Counted from the first letter of the stretch, positions 51,207 to 60,391 are shown. The stretch is DNA of 64,000 bases from Marinigracilibium pacificum (GCF_012926615.1 NZ_JABBNU010000001.1:248001-312000), one strand, 5' to 3'. Numbers and translations are program-made. Notes: a model not told the origin generated them from the sequence alone.

Positions 51207-52655
51207 TTATTCTTGTAATATACTGTAATATAACTTTAACTGAATATTATCTCTCTCGGTTACTATCCTGTTAAATAAATGTGTTATTTGAAATGGCGTA
51301 TCGAAAAGTAATAAGTCATTTTTTAACAACAAATCTTGTGACTCAGCTTGTAAAAACATTGTCATCGGTCTTGTATAATAACTTTGAAGCTCATATCTAA
51401 AGGGGCCAACCGGAGCAAAAATGTTATCAATTTCCTGACCACCTAATGTTGGTTTTCCTGTATAAGGAGCATTATATACCAAAACCTCATAAGCTTGTTC
51501 GTCAAGTACACCTAAAGGCCTAATGGTTGTCGAATCCAAATCGCTAAAAAACAAGTTATTAGAATTATCGCCATAATATAAATTGGCTTCCGAAGCTGGA
51601 GCTAAAGTAGTACTGTCGGTAGGCACACCATTTATAGTAAATGTTGCCTGATTTATTTGAAAGCCAATTATATCAGTACTATTTAAACTATCTACAAAAG
51701 TTCTGTAATCTGACATATCTATTTTAGCAGCTAACCCGCCCATTGATTGGATAAAGACTTTATCATTAATAAGGTCTCCTTCATAGTTTTCGTAAGGATT
51801 AATGCTGGCAATTTCTGTATTTGATCTGTCAAACTCTAAAGCATGGTGATAATCTCCAAAAGTTTGGATAGTTAAATATATAGTAAATGCTTCTGAAGAT
51901 GTTGCTTCATCAGTTTTTCTAAAATAAATGGTAATTCTTGGGTTTGCATCATTATTGATATAATATGGCTCATCATCCACATCATCAGGAACAATAGCTA
52001 AACCTTTAAAGAAATCTTTAAATGCTGTAGTATCAGCAAAAGCACCATTTTCTTTTTTGATGGCTTCAGTGAATAGTTTTTGTCCAAAGGCATTATCAAT
52101 ATTATAAGTCAGGTTCATGCCGGTAATGTTGGCATTTTCATCTCTTTCATCTTCAACTTCAGCATCTCCAATAAAATTCGGGTCGTAATCTAATTTATCA
52201 AAAGAGTACCTGTAAAGTCTGTCTTGTGGATAGCTTTCGGTTAACTCATGTATTCTAAACCTTCCTTTTTGAAGTCTTTCCGATTGAAGTTTACTTGAAA
52301 TCGGGATAAATATTTTCACAGAATCAAAAACTGAGTTTTCATCAAATCGATCAGAAAATGATGACAACGCCGGGGGAGAAGGGCTGTAATAAGCCGTTGA
52401 TTTTATTTTTCCAAATTCAGAGTCATTAAAAACCCCAATAGGCAAAACTCTGGTTCGGCTGGTAATGACAGAATCCAGCTGAACTTGTTTTAAGTTTAGA
52501 TTAATGGTTCTTACTCTTGTTTGTAGTCGCCCTACGTTTTGGTCTAACTCAAGTCCTACTTCTGTAGGGTCTTCACATGCTGTGAAAAACAAAAGGGCCA
52601 GACATAACAATGCCGGCCCCTTTATGAAAAAGTTCTTATTATACTGCAAGTTCAT
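51207..52655 (-). CDS. DUF4270 family lipoprotein
   Basis: I start at the ATG at 52655 (482 residues). It begins a lipoprotein signal (MNLQYNKNFF then a hydrophobic core) with lipobox FFTAC; longer in-frame starts at 52667 and 52745 reach further into the preceding gene. The mature protein begins EDPTEVGLEL, the typical opening of Bacteroidota DUF4270 lipoproteins, and is beta-rich throughout. It is probably surface-exposed; function unknown. It overlaps the GT5 gene by 17 bases, and the two are found together in many Bacteroidota. Confidence 0.85.
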   Translation of the reverse strand: MNLQYNKNFFIKGPALLCLALLFFTACEDPTEVGLELDQNVGRLQTRVRTINLNLKQVQLDSVITSRTRVLPIGVFNDSEFGKIKSTAYYSPSPPALSSFSDRFDENSVFDSVKIFIPISSKLQSERLQKGRFRIHELTESYPQDRLYRYSFDKLDYDPNFIGDAEVEDERDENANITGMNLTYNIDNAFGQKLFTEAIKKENGAFADTTAFKDFFKGLAIVPDDVDDEPYYINNDANPRITIYFRKTDEATSSEAFTIYLTIQTFGDYHHALEFDRSNTEIASINPYENYEGDLINDKVFIQSMGGLAAKIDMSDYRTFVDSLNSTDIIGFQINQATFTINGVPTDSTTLAPASEANLYYGDNSNNLFFSDLDSTTIRPLGVLDEQAYEVLVYNAPYTGKPTLGGQEIDNIFAPVGPFRYELQSYYTRPMTMFLQAESQDLLLKNDLLLFDTPFQITHLFNRIVTERDNIQLKLYYSILQE

Positions 52656-53439
52656 TGTATAAGTCATAGTATGAATCAATGAGCGTATCTTCGTTATTGA
52701 TTTCTTTAATGTTTTCAGATTCAAAAAGATTTTTGAGTTCTTCATTATAGTTTTCCTCTGCTTTAATCACGACATCAGCATAAGTAATCCCGGTTTTTAT
52801 AAACCCTGCCAGATCACCTGTTTTTAGATGCTTTAATTTTTCGTCGTCAATATCAATCATCCTGGCTTTTTCAACAAGGTCTTCGCCAAATTTGTGAGAG
52901 AAATTATTGTTATAAATTGTGAAAACACTTTTTGAACCACTAAAAATAGGATCATTTTTATAAGTTGTTTTCAAATACATTGGAATAAGGCTGGTGATCC
53001 AGTCATTACAATGTACAATATCAGGTGCCCACCCTAATTTCTTAACAGTCTCTAGTACACCCTTGCAGAAGAAGATAGCTCTTTCGTCATTATCCTCGAA
53101 AAATCTTTCTTCTTTGTCATGGAAAACGCTCTTTCTATGAAAATAGTCTTCGTTGTCTATAAAATAAACCTGAAGTTTTGCATTTGGAATTGACGCCACC
53201 TTAATTACCAATGGCTTTTCCTCATCGCCGATAGAAATGTTAATCCCTGACAATCTAACTACCTCGTGTAACCTGTTCTTTCTTTCATTGATTGTCCCAA
53301 ATCTTGGCACCAAAATCCTGATCTCCATTCCTCTTTCCTGCATTGCTTGAGGAAGTTTTCTGACAAAGTCAGCTACTTTTGAGGTTTGTAAGAACGGATT
53401 GATTTCGCTTGCAACATAAAGGATTCTAAGCTTCGACAT
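52639..53439 (-). CDS. GT5-type glycogen/starch synthase N-terminal domain protein
   Basis: From the ATG at 53439 the protein is 266 residues: MSKLRILYVASEINPFLQTSKVADF matches the glycogen-synthase N-terminal Rossmann domain, with DIVHCNDWITSLIP near residue 140. The C-terminal GT1-like half that completes the active site in GlgA (about 480 residues) is absent, so a classical glycogen synthase is unlikely. Short forms of this kind beside panC and DUF4270 genes are common in Bacteroidota, so it is probably functional in its short form. It is divergent from panC. Confidence 0.85.
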   Translation of the reverse strand: MSKLRILYVASEINPFLQTSKVADFVRKLPQAMQERGMEIRILVPRFGTINERKNRLHEVVRLSGINISIGDEEKPLVIKVASIPNAKLQVYFIDNEDYFHRKSVFHDKEERFFEDNDERAIFFCKGVLETVKKLGWAPDIVHCNDWITSLIPMYLKTTYKNDPIFSGSKSVFTIYNNNFSHKFGEDLVEKARMIDIDDEKLKHLKTGDLAGFIKTGITYADVVIKAEENYNEELKNLFESENIKEINNEDTLIDSYYDLYNELAV

Positions 53440-53476
53440 ATTTGTATTCCTGGATGGTTTTTTTCTTTTCAAAACA

Positions 53477-53484
53477 CAAAAATA
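53477..53484 (-). promoter_or_regulatory. TAnnTTTG -7 promoter element of the GT5 gene
   Basis: On the minus strand this reads TATTTTTG, 37 bases before the ATG at 53439, in the 122-base gap divergent from panC. Confidence 0.4.
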
Positions 53485-53526
53485 CAATTTTTTCTGTTGT
53501 TTTTCAAATAAATTACTAAGTTCACG

Positions 53527-53534
53527 TAAATTTG
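53527..53534 (+). promoter_or_regulatory. TAnnTTTG -7 promoter element of panC
   Basis: TAAATTTG followed by C lies 27 bases before the panC ATG and matches the Bacteroidota -7 consensus. Confidence 0.5.
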
Positions 53535-53561
53535 CGGCTTACTATGCCTAAGCAAATTTAA

Positions 53562-54410
53562 ATGGAGGTATTTTCATCTGTACATTCATACTATAAATGG
53601 TGGAGGGCTCAGCCTAAAAACTTAAAGATCGGTTTTGTGCCGACAATGGGTGCTCTACATGAAGGCCATATGGCTTTAATAGCGGAATCTGTAAAAAATG
53701 CTGATCTTACAGTCGCTAGTATTTTTGTTAACCCTACACAATTTAACGATCCCGAAGATCTTCAGAAGTACCCTAGAACTCCTGAGCAGGATATAAATCT
53801 CCTTAAAGCTGCAGGATGTGATGCGGTATTAATGCCTGAAGCAAAAGATATCTATTCTGATAATTACGATATTTCTATTAACCCGGGAGAATCTGCTAAC
53901 ATACTTGAAGGAGCATTTAGGCCCGGACATTTTCAAGGTGTTTTACAGGTTGTTAGCAAACTCTTTAATATTGTTAAGCCAGATCTTGCTTTTTTCGGAA
54001 GAAAAGATTTACAGCAATTACAACTAATTAAAAAGATGGTGTCTGCTATGAGTTTCAACATCGAAGTAATTGGTGTTGGAACTAAGCGTGAGGAAAGTGG
54101 GTTAGCGATGTCAAGTCGAAATATGAGATTAAGTGATAAAGAAAGAAGTGATGCTTTATTATTGTATGAAAATTTGATATTGGCTGACAAACTATGGCAA
54201 GATGGTAAAGAAATAAGTGAGATAAAGAATGCGGTTACAGAAAATTTTAACAATTTTGAACCTGTAAAACTTGAATATTTTGAAGCTGTTGAACCTGATG
54301 CCTTTGAAATCGTTAATTCACGTGAAGGAGTTAAACAAAAAATTGCTTTCTGTGTTGCAGCTTATGTAGGACAGGTACGGCTGATAGATAATATTTTAAT
54401 CGATAATTGA
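53562..54410 (+). CDS. panC: Pantothenate synthetase PanC
   Basis: PanC joins pantoate and beta-alanine with ATP to make pantothenate, the precursor of CoA. The 282 residues include the HIGH-like nucleotide motif in [14 protein letters not shown] (about residues 28-41), [16 protein letters not shown] for pantoate binding and a C-terminal domain of the usual size. It is the first gene of a panC-panD pair: the panD ATG lies five bases after its stop, and panD makes the beta-alanine that PanC uses. Confidence 0.97.
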   Translation: MEVFSSVHSYYKWWRAQPKNLKIGFVPTMGALHEGHMALIAESVKNADLTVASIFVNPTQFNDPEDLQKYPRTPEQDINLLKAAGCDAVLMPEAKDIYSDNYDISINPGESANILEGAFRPGHFQGVLQVVSKLFNIVKPDLAFFGRKDLQQLQLIKKMVSAMSFNIEVIGVGTKREESGLAMSSRNMRLSDKERSDALLLYENLILADKLWQDGKEISEIKNAVTENFNNFEPVKLEYFEAVEPDAFEIVNSREGVKQKIAFCVAAYVGQVRLIDNILIDN

Positions 54411-54415
54411 ACAAC

Positions 54416-54763
54416 ATGCAACTCGAAGTACTTAAATCAAAAATTCACAGAGTTAAAGTGACGCAAGCAGAACTTCATTATGTTGGAAGTATTACTGTGG
54501 ACGAAGATTTGATGGATGCTGCTAACCTCATCGAAAACGAAAAAGTTCAAATAGTTAATATAAACAATGGTGAACGTCTGGAAACCTATGTAATTAAGGG
54601 TAAAAGGGGAACCGGAGAAATTTGCTTAAATGGGCCGGCTGCAAGGAAAGTTCAGGTTGGCGACATCATTATTATCATTTCATATTGTATATTGCCTTTT
54701 GAAGAAGCAAAGAACCATAAGCCGGTACTTGTATTTCCTGATCACAACAATAAGGCAAACTAA
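54416..54763 (+). CDS. panD: Aspartate 1-decarboxylase PanD
   Basis: PanD decarboxylates aspartate to beta-alanine for pantothenate. From the ATG at 54416 (115 residues) the self-cleavage site falls at G24-S25 in HYVGSITVD, the same numbering as E. coli PanD, where S25 becomes the pyruvoyl cofactor. A TTG at 54407, overlapping the panC stop, would move that site by three residues, so the ATG is preferred. It works with panC directly upstream. No separate PanM activator gene is visible here. Confidence 0.95.
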   Translation: MQLEVLKSKIHRVKVTQAELHYVGSITVDEDLMDAANLIENEKVQIVNINNGERLETYVIKGKRGTGEICLNGPAARKVQVGDIIIIISYCILPFEEAKNHKPVLVFPDHNNKAN

Positions 54764-54765
54764 GG

Positions 54766-55827
54766 TTGACAAAGCAACGATTAAAGTTTATTATAAACCT
54801 GCTGGTATCCTTCGGACTTGCAGGCTTTCTTTTCTATTTGAGCTATAACTCGATAGAAACTGCTCCTGGACAATCAAAGTCTGAATATATTTGGGCTCTG
54901 TGGCAGCAAACAAATAAGTTTCCGTTGTTTCTTTCAGGAGCTTTGATTTTATTGAGTCATATGATTAGAGCGGAGCGCTGGAAATTATTAAATCGCCCGT
55001 TAAATTATTTCATTTCTTTTTCGAATAGTTATCATTCTGTAATGACAGGGTATATTGTTAATCTCTTAATTCCAAGAGGAGGAGAGTTGTATCGCTGTTA
55101 CGTGTTAAATAAACTTGAAGATGTTCCGATCAACGTATCAATAGGGACCGTGATTGCTGAGCGGGCTGCTGATATGGTCTTTTTATTATTATTGATTGGT
55201 ACTTCATTTTTTATTGAATTTGATAAACTATTATTTTTTCTAAAAGAAAGTGGTGTTCTCTCTTCAATAGGACTTGAAGGATCTTTTTCTCTTAACATTA
55301 TTCTGATTCTTATTGGGTTTGTAGCTGTTATTTTGTTTACTACTTACTTAATTTGGAAACTTAACAGAGAGTTCTACAACAAAATTCGAGAAAAGGTAAA
55401 AGGTCTGATGATAGGAGTTCGTGATGGGCTTGGTTCAATTCTAAGACTTGAAAAAAGAGGACTGTTTATTATTTACAGCATACTAATTTGGGTATTATAT
55501 TATTTAATGACTTATGCTGTAATGAAAGCTTTTCCTGAAACTAACCAGTTAGGCCTTGTTGCAGCATTATCAGTATTTACTATAGGAGGTATTGCAATGA
55601 CTCTGCCATTACCTGGAGGTATAGGTTCATATCATGTTTTAGTTCCTCTGGGCTTATCAATTCTTTATCAAATTGATGAAAGTGAGGCTAAGGGCTTTAC
55701 GTTTATATTCCATTCTTTTTTAACTTTGGTGACTATTGTGGCTGGATTCATTAGTTTGATATATAGCCAGATAAAAATTCATAGAAAAAATGTCAACAAA
55801 GTCGTCGAAGAAAATCCTGTCCGATAG
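54766..55827 (+). CDS. Flippase-like membrane protein (LPG synthase TM-domain family)
   Basis: The 353-residue protein has about eight membrane helices. Conserved segments include RAERWKLLNRPL and NLLIPRGGELYRCYVL in the middle, and the late LPLPGGIGSYHVLVPLG typical of the lysylphosphatidylglycerol synthetase TM-domain/UPF0104 family. In MprF this part moves lipids across the membrane. The start is a TTG at 54766 after AAGG; no ATG precedes the first helix. It starts two bases after panD and overlaps the next gene by 38 bases, so it belongs to the same operon. Confidence 0.85.
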   Translation: MTKQRLKFIINLLVSFGLAGFLFYLSYNSIETAPGQSKSEYIWALWQQTNKFPLFLSGALILLSHMIRAERWKLLNRPLNYFISFSNSYHSVMTGYIVNLLIPRGGELYRCYVLNKLEDVPINVSIGTVIAERAADMVFLLLLIGTSFFIEFDKLLFFLKESGVLSSIGLEGSFSLNIILILIGFVAVILFTTYLIWKLNREFYNKIREKVKGLMIGVRDGLGSILRLEKRGLFIIYSILIWVLYYLMTYAVMKAFPETNQLGLVAALSVFTIGGIAMTLPLPGGIGSYHVLVPLGLSILYQIDESEAKGFTFIFHSFLTLVTIVAGFISLIYSQIKIHRKNVNKVVEENPVR

Positions 55828-56278
55828 GGTTAAAGCATCAGAAATAGTTTCTTCCTGGTTAAAAGAAGGTAAGAAAGTGGTTTTTACAAACGGGTGTTTT
55901 GATATCCTTCATGCCGGACATGTTGAATATCTTGAAAAAGCATCTGAGAAAGGTGACTACATGGTGATTGGGTTAAATTCCGATTCAAGTGTGAGAAACA
56001 TCAAGGGCCCGGAACGACCAATCGTGACTCAGCATGCAAGAGCCAGGGTATTGGCAGCATTGGGGTTCGTGGATTTAGTCGTGTTTTTTGATGAAGACAC
56101 CCCTCTCCAGCTTATTCAACAACTTAAGCCTTCCACTTTAATTAAAGGAGCAGATTATAATATTAGCAACATTGTAGGAGCTGATTTCGTAATTGAAAAT
56201 GGTGGTTCTGTTGAAACAATTGAACTTGTTGAAGGGTTTTCTACAACAAACATAATAGATAAAATAAAAGGACTTTAA
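55790..56278 (+). CDS. rfaE2: D-glycero-beta-D-manno-heptose 1-phosphate adenylyltransferase
   Basis: This 162-residue protein is the stand-alone nucleotidyltransferase half of HldE. It has the cytidylyltransferase-like motif TNGCFDILHAGH near residues 30-45 with the HxGH element. The PERPIVTQHARARVLAALGFVD stretch and LIKGADY match the RfaE-C family. It makes ADP-heptose for LPS core synthesis. The kinase half is not in this window. It overlaps the flippase-like gene by 38 bases; a lipid-related theme (LPS and flippase) is plausible but unproven. Confidence 0.93.
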   Translation: MSTKSSKKILSDRVKASEIVSSWLKEGKKVVFTNGCFDILHAGHVEYLEKASEKGDYMVIGLNSDSSVRNIKGPERPIVTQHARARVLAALGFVDLVVFFDEDTPLQLIQQLKPSTLIKGADYNISNIVGADFVIENGGSVETIELVEGFSTTNIIDKIKGL

Positions 56279-56290
56279 ACTGCTAATAAT

Positions 56291-56983
56291 ATGATTTGGG
56301 TAATATTTATTTTCTTCGGAATACTAAGTTTTGCTATTCAAAACCGTTTGAAATCAAAATTTAAAAAGTATTCGCAAATTCAGTTACAAAACGGACTTAC
56401 CGGAGCTGAAATTGCAAAATTAATGCTAACAGATAATAATATACACGATGTGAAAGTAACGTGTATAGGTGGACAATTAACAGACCATTATAATCCAGCA
56501 ACTAAAACAGTTAATTTGAGTGAGGCTGTTTATCATGGAAACAGTGCTGCTTCAGCTGCTGTAGCTTCTCATGAATGTGGGCATGCTGTGCAACATGCTA
56601 CAGCATATTCATGGTTAGGGTTCAGGTCTGCTTTGGTTCCAATTCAAAATGTAAGCGCAAAAATTTTAAACATAGTCGTAATGGCGTCTATTTTTGGTGG
56701 TGCATTTTTGTTTAATTCATTTCCTACTCAGCTGGTACTTTTAGTAATTATTGGGTCATATAGTGTAATCACCTTGTTTTCTCTTGTGACACTTCCTGTT
56801 GAGTTTGATGCTAGTAATAGAGCTTTGGCTTGGGTACAACAAAGAAATATTGTAACCTCTACTGAGTATGGAATGGCAAAAGACTCATTGAAATGGGCAG
56901 CAATGACTTATGTAGTTGCAGCATTGGCCTCTTTGGTTACATTATTATATTATGTTTCATTATTATTGGGTTCAAGAGATTAA
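56291..56983 (+). CDS. YugP-like zinc metallopeptidase, membrane
   Basis: The 230-residue protein begins with a membrane helix and carries the zinc motif HECGH (in VASHECGHAVQHA, near residue 97), followed by hydrophobic segments near residues 120-170 and 200-225. This matches the neutral zinc metallopeptidase/YugP family (peptidase_M membrane type). Its substrate is unknown; a role in membrane-protein quality control is suggested for relatives. It lies 12 bases after the heptose enzyme and ends 49 bases before the acyl-CoA dehydrogenase. Confidence 0.88.
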   Translation: MIWVIFIFFGILSFAIQNRLKSKFKKYSQIQLQNGLTGAEIAKLMLTDNNIHDVKVTCIGGQLTDHYNPATKTVNLSEAVYHGNSAASAAVASHECGHAVQHATAYSWLGFRSALVPIQNVSAKILNIVVMASIFGGAFLFNSFPTQLVLLVIIGSYSVITLFSLVTLPVEFDASNRALAWVQQRNIVTSTEYGMAKDSLKWAAMTYVVAALASLVTLLYYVSLLLGSRD

Positions 56984-57032
56984 AAGTATTAAATTCGCTA
57001 CCCTCAATTTTGAACATTAATCGTAAGTAAGC

Positions 57033-58172
57033 ATGCAACTACAATTTACTGAAGAACAATTGGCAGTTAGGGATGCCGCAAGAGAATTTGCGCAAACAGA
57101 ATTATTGCCAGGAGTAATAGAAAGAGATACAAATCAGATATTTCCTGCAGAGCAGGTTAAAAAAATGGGAGAACTGGGATTCCTTGGAATGATGGTTGAC
57201 CCGAAATATAATGGAGGAGGTATGGACACCGTTTCATACGTTCTTGCAATGGAAGAAATTTCAAAAGTTGATGCTTCTGCCAGTGTTATCATGTCAGTTA
57301 ACAACTCTCTTGTTTGCTGGGGACTAGAAAAATATGGAACAGAGGAGCAGAAAGAAAAATATCTTAAACCGTTAGCTTCAGGAGAAGTCATAGGTGCATT
57401 TTGTCTTTCTGAGCCAGAAGCAGGATCTGATGCAACTTCACAAAGAACAACTGCAGAAGATAAAGGAGATTACTACTTATTAAATGGAACAAAAAACTGG
57501 ATCACTAATGGAGGTAACGCTTCAGTATATCTGGTAATGGCTCAAACAAATCCGGAACTTGGACACAAAGGCATTAACTGTCTTATTGTTGAAAAAGGAA
57601 TGGAAGGGTTTACTGTTGGTAAGAAAGAGGATAAACTAGGCATCAGAGGTTCTGATACTCACTCTTTGATGTTCCAGGATGTTAAAGTTCCTAAAGAAAA
57701 CCGTATCGGAGAAGATGGCTTCGGGTTTAAATTTGCAATGTCTACCTTGGATGGTGGTAGAATTGGAATCGCAGCACAAGCATTAGGTATAGCTTCAGGA
57801 GCATATGAACTATCTATTCAATATGCTAAAGAAAGAAAAGCATTTGGTAAAGAGATAGCTAAGCATCAAGCAATTCAATTTAAAATTGCTGACATGGCTA
57901 CAACCATAAATGCTGCTCGTTGGATGTGTATGGAAGCAGCCTATCAAAAAGATCAAGGGCAGAATTATGCCAGAGCTGCAGCAATGGCTAAGCTATATGC
58001 ATCTCAGGTTGCCATGGATGTTACTATTGAAGCTGTACAGGTACACGGCGGTTACGGATATGTAAAGGAGTATCATGTAGAAAGGTTGATGAGAGACGCA
58101 AAAATTACACAGATATATGAGGGTACCTCAGAAATACAAAAGATAGTAATTGCGCGTGATGTCCTTAAATAA
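57033..58172 (+). CDS. Acyl-CoA dehydrogenase
   Basis: The 379 residues show a complete acyl-CoA dehydrogenase: N-terminal helices (MQLQFTEEQLAVRDAAREFA), the central beta domain with FCLSEPEAGSDATS for FAD and substrate, and the C-terminal helices ending YEGTSEIQKIVIARDVL, where the glutamate in EGTS is the catalytic base of the short- and medium-chain type. It feeds electrons from a fatty-acyl or branched-chain acyl-CoA to electron-transfer flavoprotein. The chain length preference is not readable. It is followed by a 157-base leader region of the AraC gene. Confidence 0.95.
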   Translation: MQLQFTEEQLAVRDAAREFAQTELLPGVIERDTNQIFPAEQVKKMGELGFLGMMVDPKYNGGGMDTVSYVLAMEEISKVDASASVIMSVNNSLVCWGLEKYGTEEQKEKYLKPLASGEVIGAFCLSEPEAGSDATSQRTTAEDKGDYYLLNGTKNWITNGGNASVYLVMAQTNPELGHKGINCLIVEKGMEGFTVGKKEDKLGIRGSDTHSLMFQDVKVPKENRIGEDGFGFKFAMSTLDGGRIGIAAQALGIASGAYELSIQYAKERKAFGKEIAKHQAIQFKIADMATTINAARWMCMEAAYQKDQGQNYARAAAMAKLYASQVAMDVTIEAVQVHGGYGYVKEYHVERLMRDAKITQIYEGTSEIQKIVIARDVLK

Positions 58173-58293
58173 TGATAAAGTACAATTATAACTTTCGTTA
58201 TTTTCTTACATGAAGCATTATTCTATTAAATTACAATTTGAGAGTTCGCATATTTTTTTTACTTTGGTGCAGGATTTTTTAAAATGTTACAAT

Positions 58294-58320
58294 TAAAGGC
58301 GATTCTTACAGTCGTCTTTA
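58294..58320 (+). promoter_or_regulatory. Hairpin in the leader of the AraC-type gene
   Basis: TAAAGGCGA (58294-58302) pairs with TCGTCTTTA (58312-58320), with one G-T pair and a nine-base loop, nine bases before the ATG at 58330. It could be a weak terminator of the upstream gene or a leader structure; no T-run follows. Confidence 0.3.
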
Positions 58321-58329
58321 TTAGGGCTT

Positions 58330-59259
58330 ATGGAAGATTACAATAAGATAATAGAATCGTTATCGGTTAAATTTTTAAGTGCCAAAAATATTGAGGTACT
58401 AAAATCAGTAACTGTAAAGAACCTTTATGATGTAGAAAACACTATCGTTAAATTACGTCATGGAGAGATCACTTTTGGTGAAGATACCAAGGAAACACTT
58501 AAAGAAGGGGAGATCCTTTTTATCCCTGGAGGTAAGGGTGTTCCTATAACGTATGGTCCGCAGCCTGCAGATCAGGTGAAGAGTGATGACTTTTTAAATT
58601 TGAAAGAAAACTACCTGAGATCTGGTCGTGAAATGTTTTCGCCATCAAATCAAGATGATACATATTATAGTAGTATCAGCTTTACGGCGAAAGTTTTCGA
58701 TTCTGTAAATTTCTTTGCATCACTGGATATTCCTCCATTTATCATTAGAAATGATGAAAAACTGGCAACGCTGATTGATGATATCATTGATGAGCAAAGC
58801 AATGAACTTCCAGGTAGAGACAGACTTGTAAAAGTTAATACGGAACTTTTAGTTGTTGAGGTTATTAGATATATCTTCAGAAAAGAGTTGTTCATTGAGC
58901 AACTTGCAACCAACGTTACTTATTTTAAAGACCCACGACTTTTAGATATTTTTGCCTTTATTAAAGAAAATATTGGTGGAGACCTATCAAACAGAGTATT
59001 AGCAGGAGTTGCCAATGTTTCTGAAGACTATGTTGGTCAGTATTTTAAAATGCTTACTGGTATAAACCCTCAGGATTATATCGAATATCAAAGAATGGAA
59101 CAAGCGGTTAACCTCTTAAGAGCTTCTAAGAAGAGTATCCGTGAGATTGGTAAAGAAGTTGGGTATAAAGATACTGCATACTTCTGCCGCAGATTCAAAA
59201 TGATGTTTGGAATTCCTGCAGGTAAAATGAGAAGAAGAGAATCAGTTATGAACGTTTAA
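58330..59259 (+). CDS. AraC family transcriptional regulator
   Basis: The 309-residue protein has a cupin-like N-terminal part (IVKLRHGEITFGE...LKEGEILFIPGGKG) and a C-terminal AraC-type double helix-turn-helix (about 215-300). The second helix pair is in KKSIREIGKEVGYKDTAYFCRRFKMMFGIPAGKMRR. The signal and target genes are unknown. The acyl-CoA dehydrogenase directly upstream is a reasonable target, but there is no direct evidence. Its stop overlaps the 3' end of pcrB by 18 bases, and its terminator lies inside that gene. Confidence 0.88.
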   Translation: MEDYNKIIESLSVKFLSAKNIEVLKSVTVKNLYDVENTIVKLRHGEITFGEDTKETLKEGEILFIPGGKGVPITYGPQPADQVKSDDFLNLKENYLRSGREMFSPSNQDDTYYSSISFTAKVFDSVNFFASLDIPPFIIRNDEKLATLIDDIIDEQSNELPGRDRLVKVNTELLVVEVIRYIFRKELFIEQLATNVTYFKDPRLLDIFAFIKENIGGDLSNRVLAGVANVSEDYVGQYFKMLTGINPQDYIEYQRMEQAVNLLRASKKSIREIGKEVGYKDTAYFCRRFKMMFGIPAGKMRRRESVMNV

Positions 59260-60015
59260 TGATTGGTTAAACTGTTCAACAATATTAGCAACCTCGGTCA
59301 TCAGGCCGGGGTTTTTTTCTATCCCATTACCAACGACAATTACATCAGCACCTGATTCAAGGCATTGAAAAGCTCTGTCTTTTGATGTAATTCCACCTCC
59401 GATAATTAAAGGAATATCAATTGACTTTTTAACCATCTTGATCGTTCTTGGAGGAATGGGTTTTTCAGCACCACTACCACCATCCATATAAATAATTTTT
59501 TGGCCTAGTAATTCACCCGCCATAGCAGTACTTGCTGCAATGTCTGGTTTGTCTGCTGGTATTGGTTGACTATGACTCATATATCCTGCTGCAGTTGGCT
59601 TACCACTATGAATAAGCATATAACCGGTACTAATTATCTCAAGTTTACTCTTTTTAAGGACCGGTGCTACCAGTACATGTTGACCTATCAGTAACTCTGG
59701 GTTTCTACCAGAAATTAAAGATAAAAGTAATAGTCCATCAGCATGTGGGTCAAGCTGAAGGTTATTACCAGGAAATAAAATTGCCGGGATGTTTGATTCT
59801 TCTTTGATTGCAGAGACTACCCAGGATAAGTTTTGGTGCATCATCAAACTGCCTCCAATAAAGAAGTAGTCAACTTTATTCTCAACAGCCATCATTATAA
59901 GCTTATTTAGCTTAGATGTTGATTCGATTTTATCAGGATCGATCAAAACCGCAAAAGATTTTTGACCTTTGTTTGTTCTTTCTAAAAGTGAGCTGTAAAT
60001 CTCTTTATTATTCAT
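59242..60015 (-). CDS. pcrB: Geranylgeranylglyceryl/heptaprenylglyceryl phosphate synthase (PcrB family)
   Basis: From the ATG at 60015 the protein is 257 residues. It has FAVLIDPDK near the start, GGSLM, the phosphate-binding loop GGGITS and YMDGGSGAEKP, all typical of (S)-3-O-geranylgeranylglyceryl phosphate synthases. These join a C20 or C35 prenyl diphosphate to glycerol-1-phosphate, the first step of archaeal-type ether lipids; a bacterial group of these enzymes is known from Bacteroidota. The UbiA gene in this window could be a later step. It overlaps the neighbouring small membrane gene by eight bases. Confidence 0.92.
   Translation of the reverse strand: MNNKEIYSSLLERTNKGQKSFAVLIDPDKIESTSKLNKLIMMAVENKVDYFFIGGSLMMHQNLSWVVSAIKEESNIPAILFPGNNLQLDPHADGLLLLSLISGRNPELLIGQHVLVAPVLKKSKLEIISTGYMLIHSGKPTAAGYMSHSQPIPADKPDIAASTAMAGELLGQKIIYMDGGSGAEKPIPPRTIKMVKKSIDIPLIIGGGITSKDRAFQCLESGADVIVVGNGIEKNPGLMTEVANIVEQFNQSLNVHN
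59292..59318 (+). terminator. Terminator of the AraC-type gene, inside pcrB
   Basis: CCTCGG (59292-59297) pairs with CCGGGG (59306-59311), one T-G pair included, followed by seven T. It lies 32 bases after the AraC stop and within antisense pcrB coding DNA. Confidence 0.8.
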
Positions 60016-60391
60016 TCGTATTTTCGGTCTCAGTTTCCTGGATATCATCCGGGCTATGGTGTAAAAATGAATTTAGCTTTTCCTTAGCTAATCCTATTGC
60101 AAATATAGCAGCCTGATATTTTAAAGCGTTCCAAATTGAGAACTTGTTTTCATGATCTTTATTTTTGGAGTTTATTATTCCAGCTCTCAATTCTTTTTCT
60201 TCACTTTCTTCATCACCCCCTTTTACTAATTTATAAGTCATATAGGCTGTAAGAACTACTCCTCCGATGATTAAAGCTCGTTTACCCCATTTTTGAGCTT
60301 CATCCATGATTTCATCAAGCTCTTCCTCCATTTGATAACGATAATAATCAGAATTATTCTTTAATTGTTCTATTTTTTTATCACTGTCCAT
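60008..60391 (-). CDS. Small membrane protein, YtxH/ElaB-like
   Basis: The 127-residue protein has an acidic coiled N-terminus (DSDKKIEQLKNNSDYYRYQMEEELDEIMDEAQKW), a membrane helix (about 38-58) and a charged soluble end with a second hydrophobic stretch (about 92-103). I do not recognise a precise family. The arrangement of a small anchored coil next to a holin-like protein resembles the enterobacterial YqjD/ElaB-YqjE set, which is associated with the inner membrane. It overlaps both neighbours, by 8 and 11 bases, so the three genes are co-translated. Confidence 0.6.
   Translation of the reverse strand: MDSDKKIEQLKNNSDYYRYQMEEELDEIMDEAQKWGKRALIIGGVVLTAYMTYKLVKGGDEESEEKELRAGIINSKNKDHENKFSIWNALKYQAAIFAIGLAKEKLNSFLHHSPDDIQETETENTNE

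Noticed and set aside
54313-54328. Another CACGTG core inside panC
   Set aside because: Only 11-12 of 16 positions match parS and the flanks do not form the palindrome.
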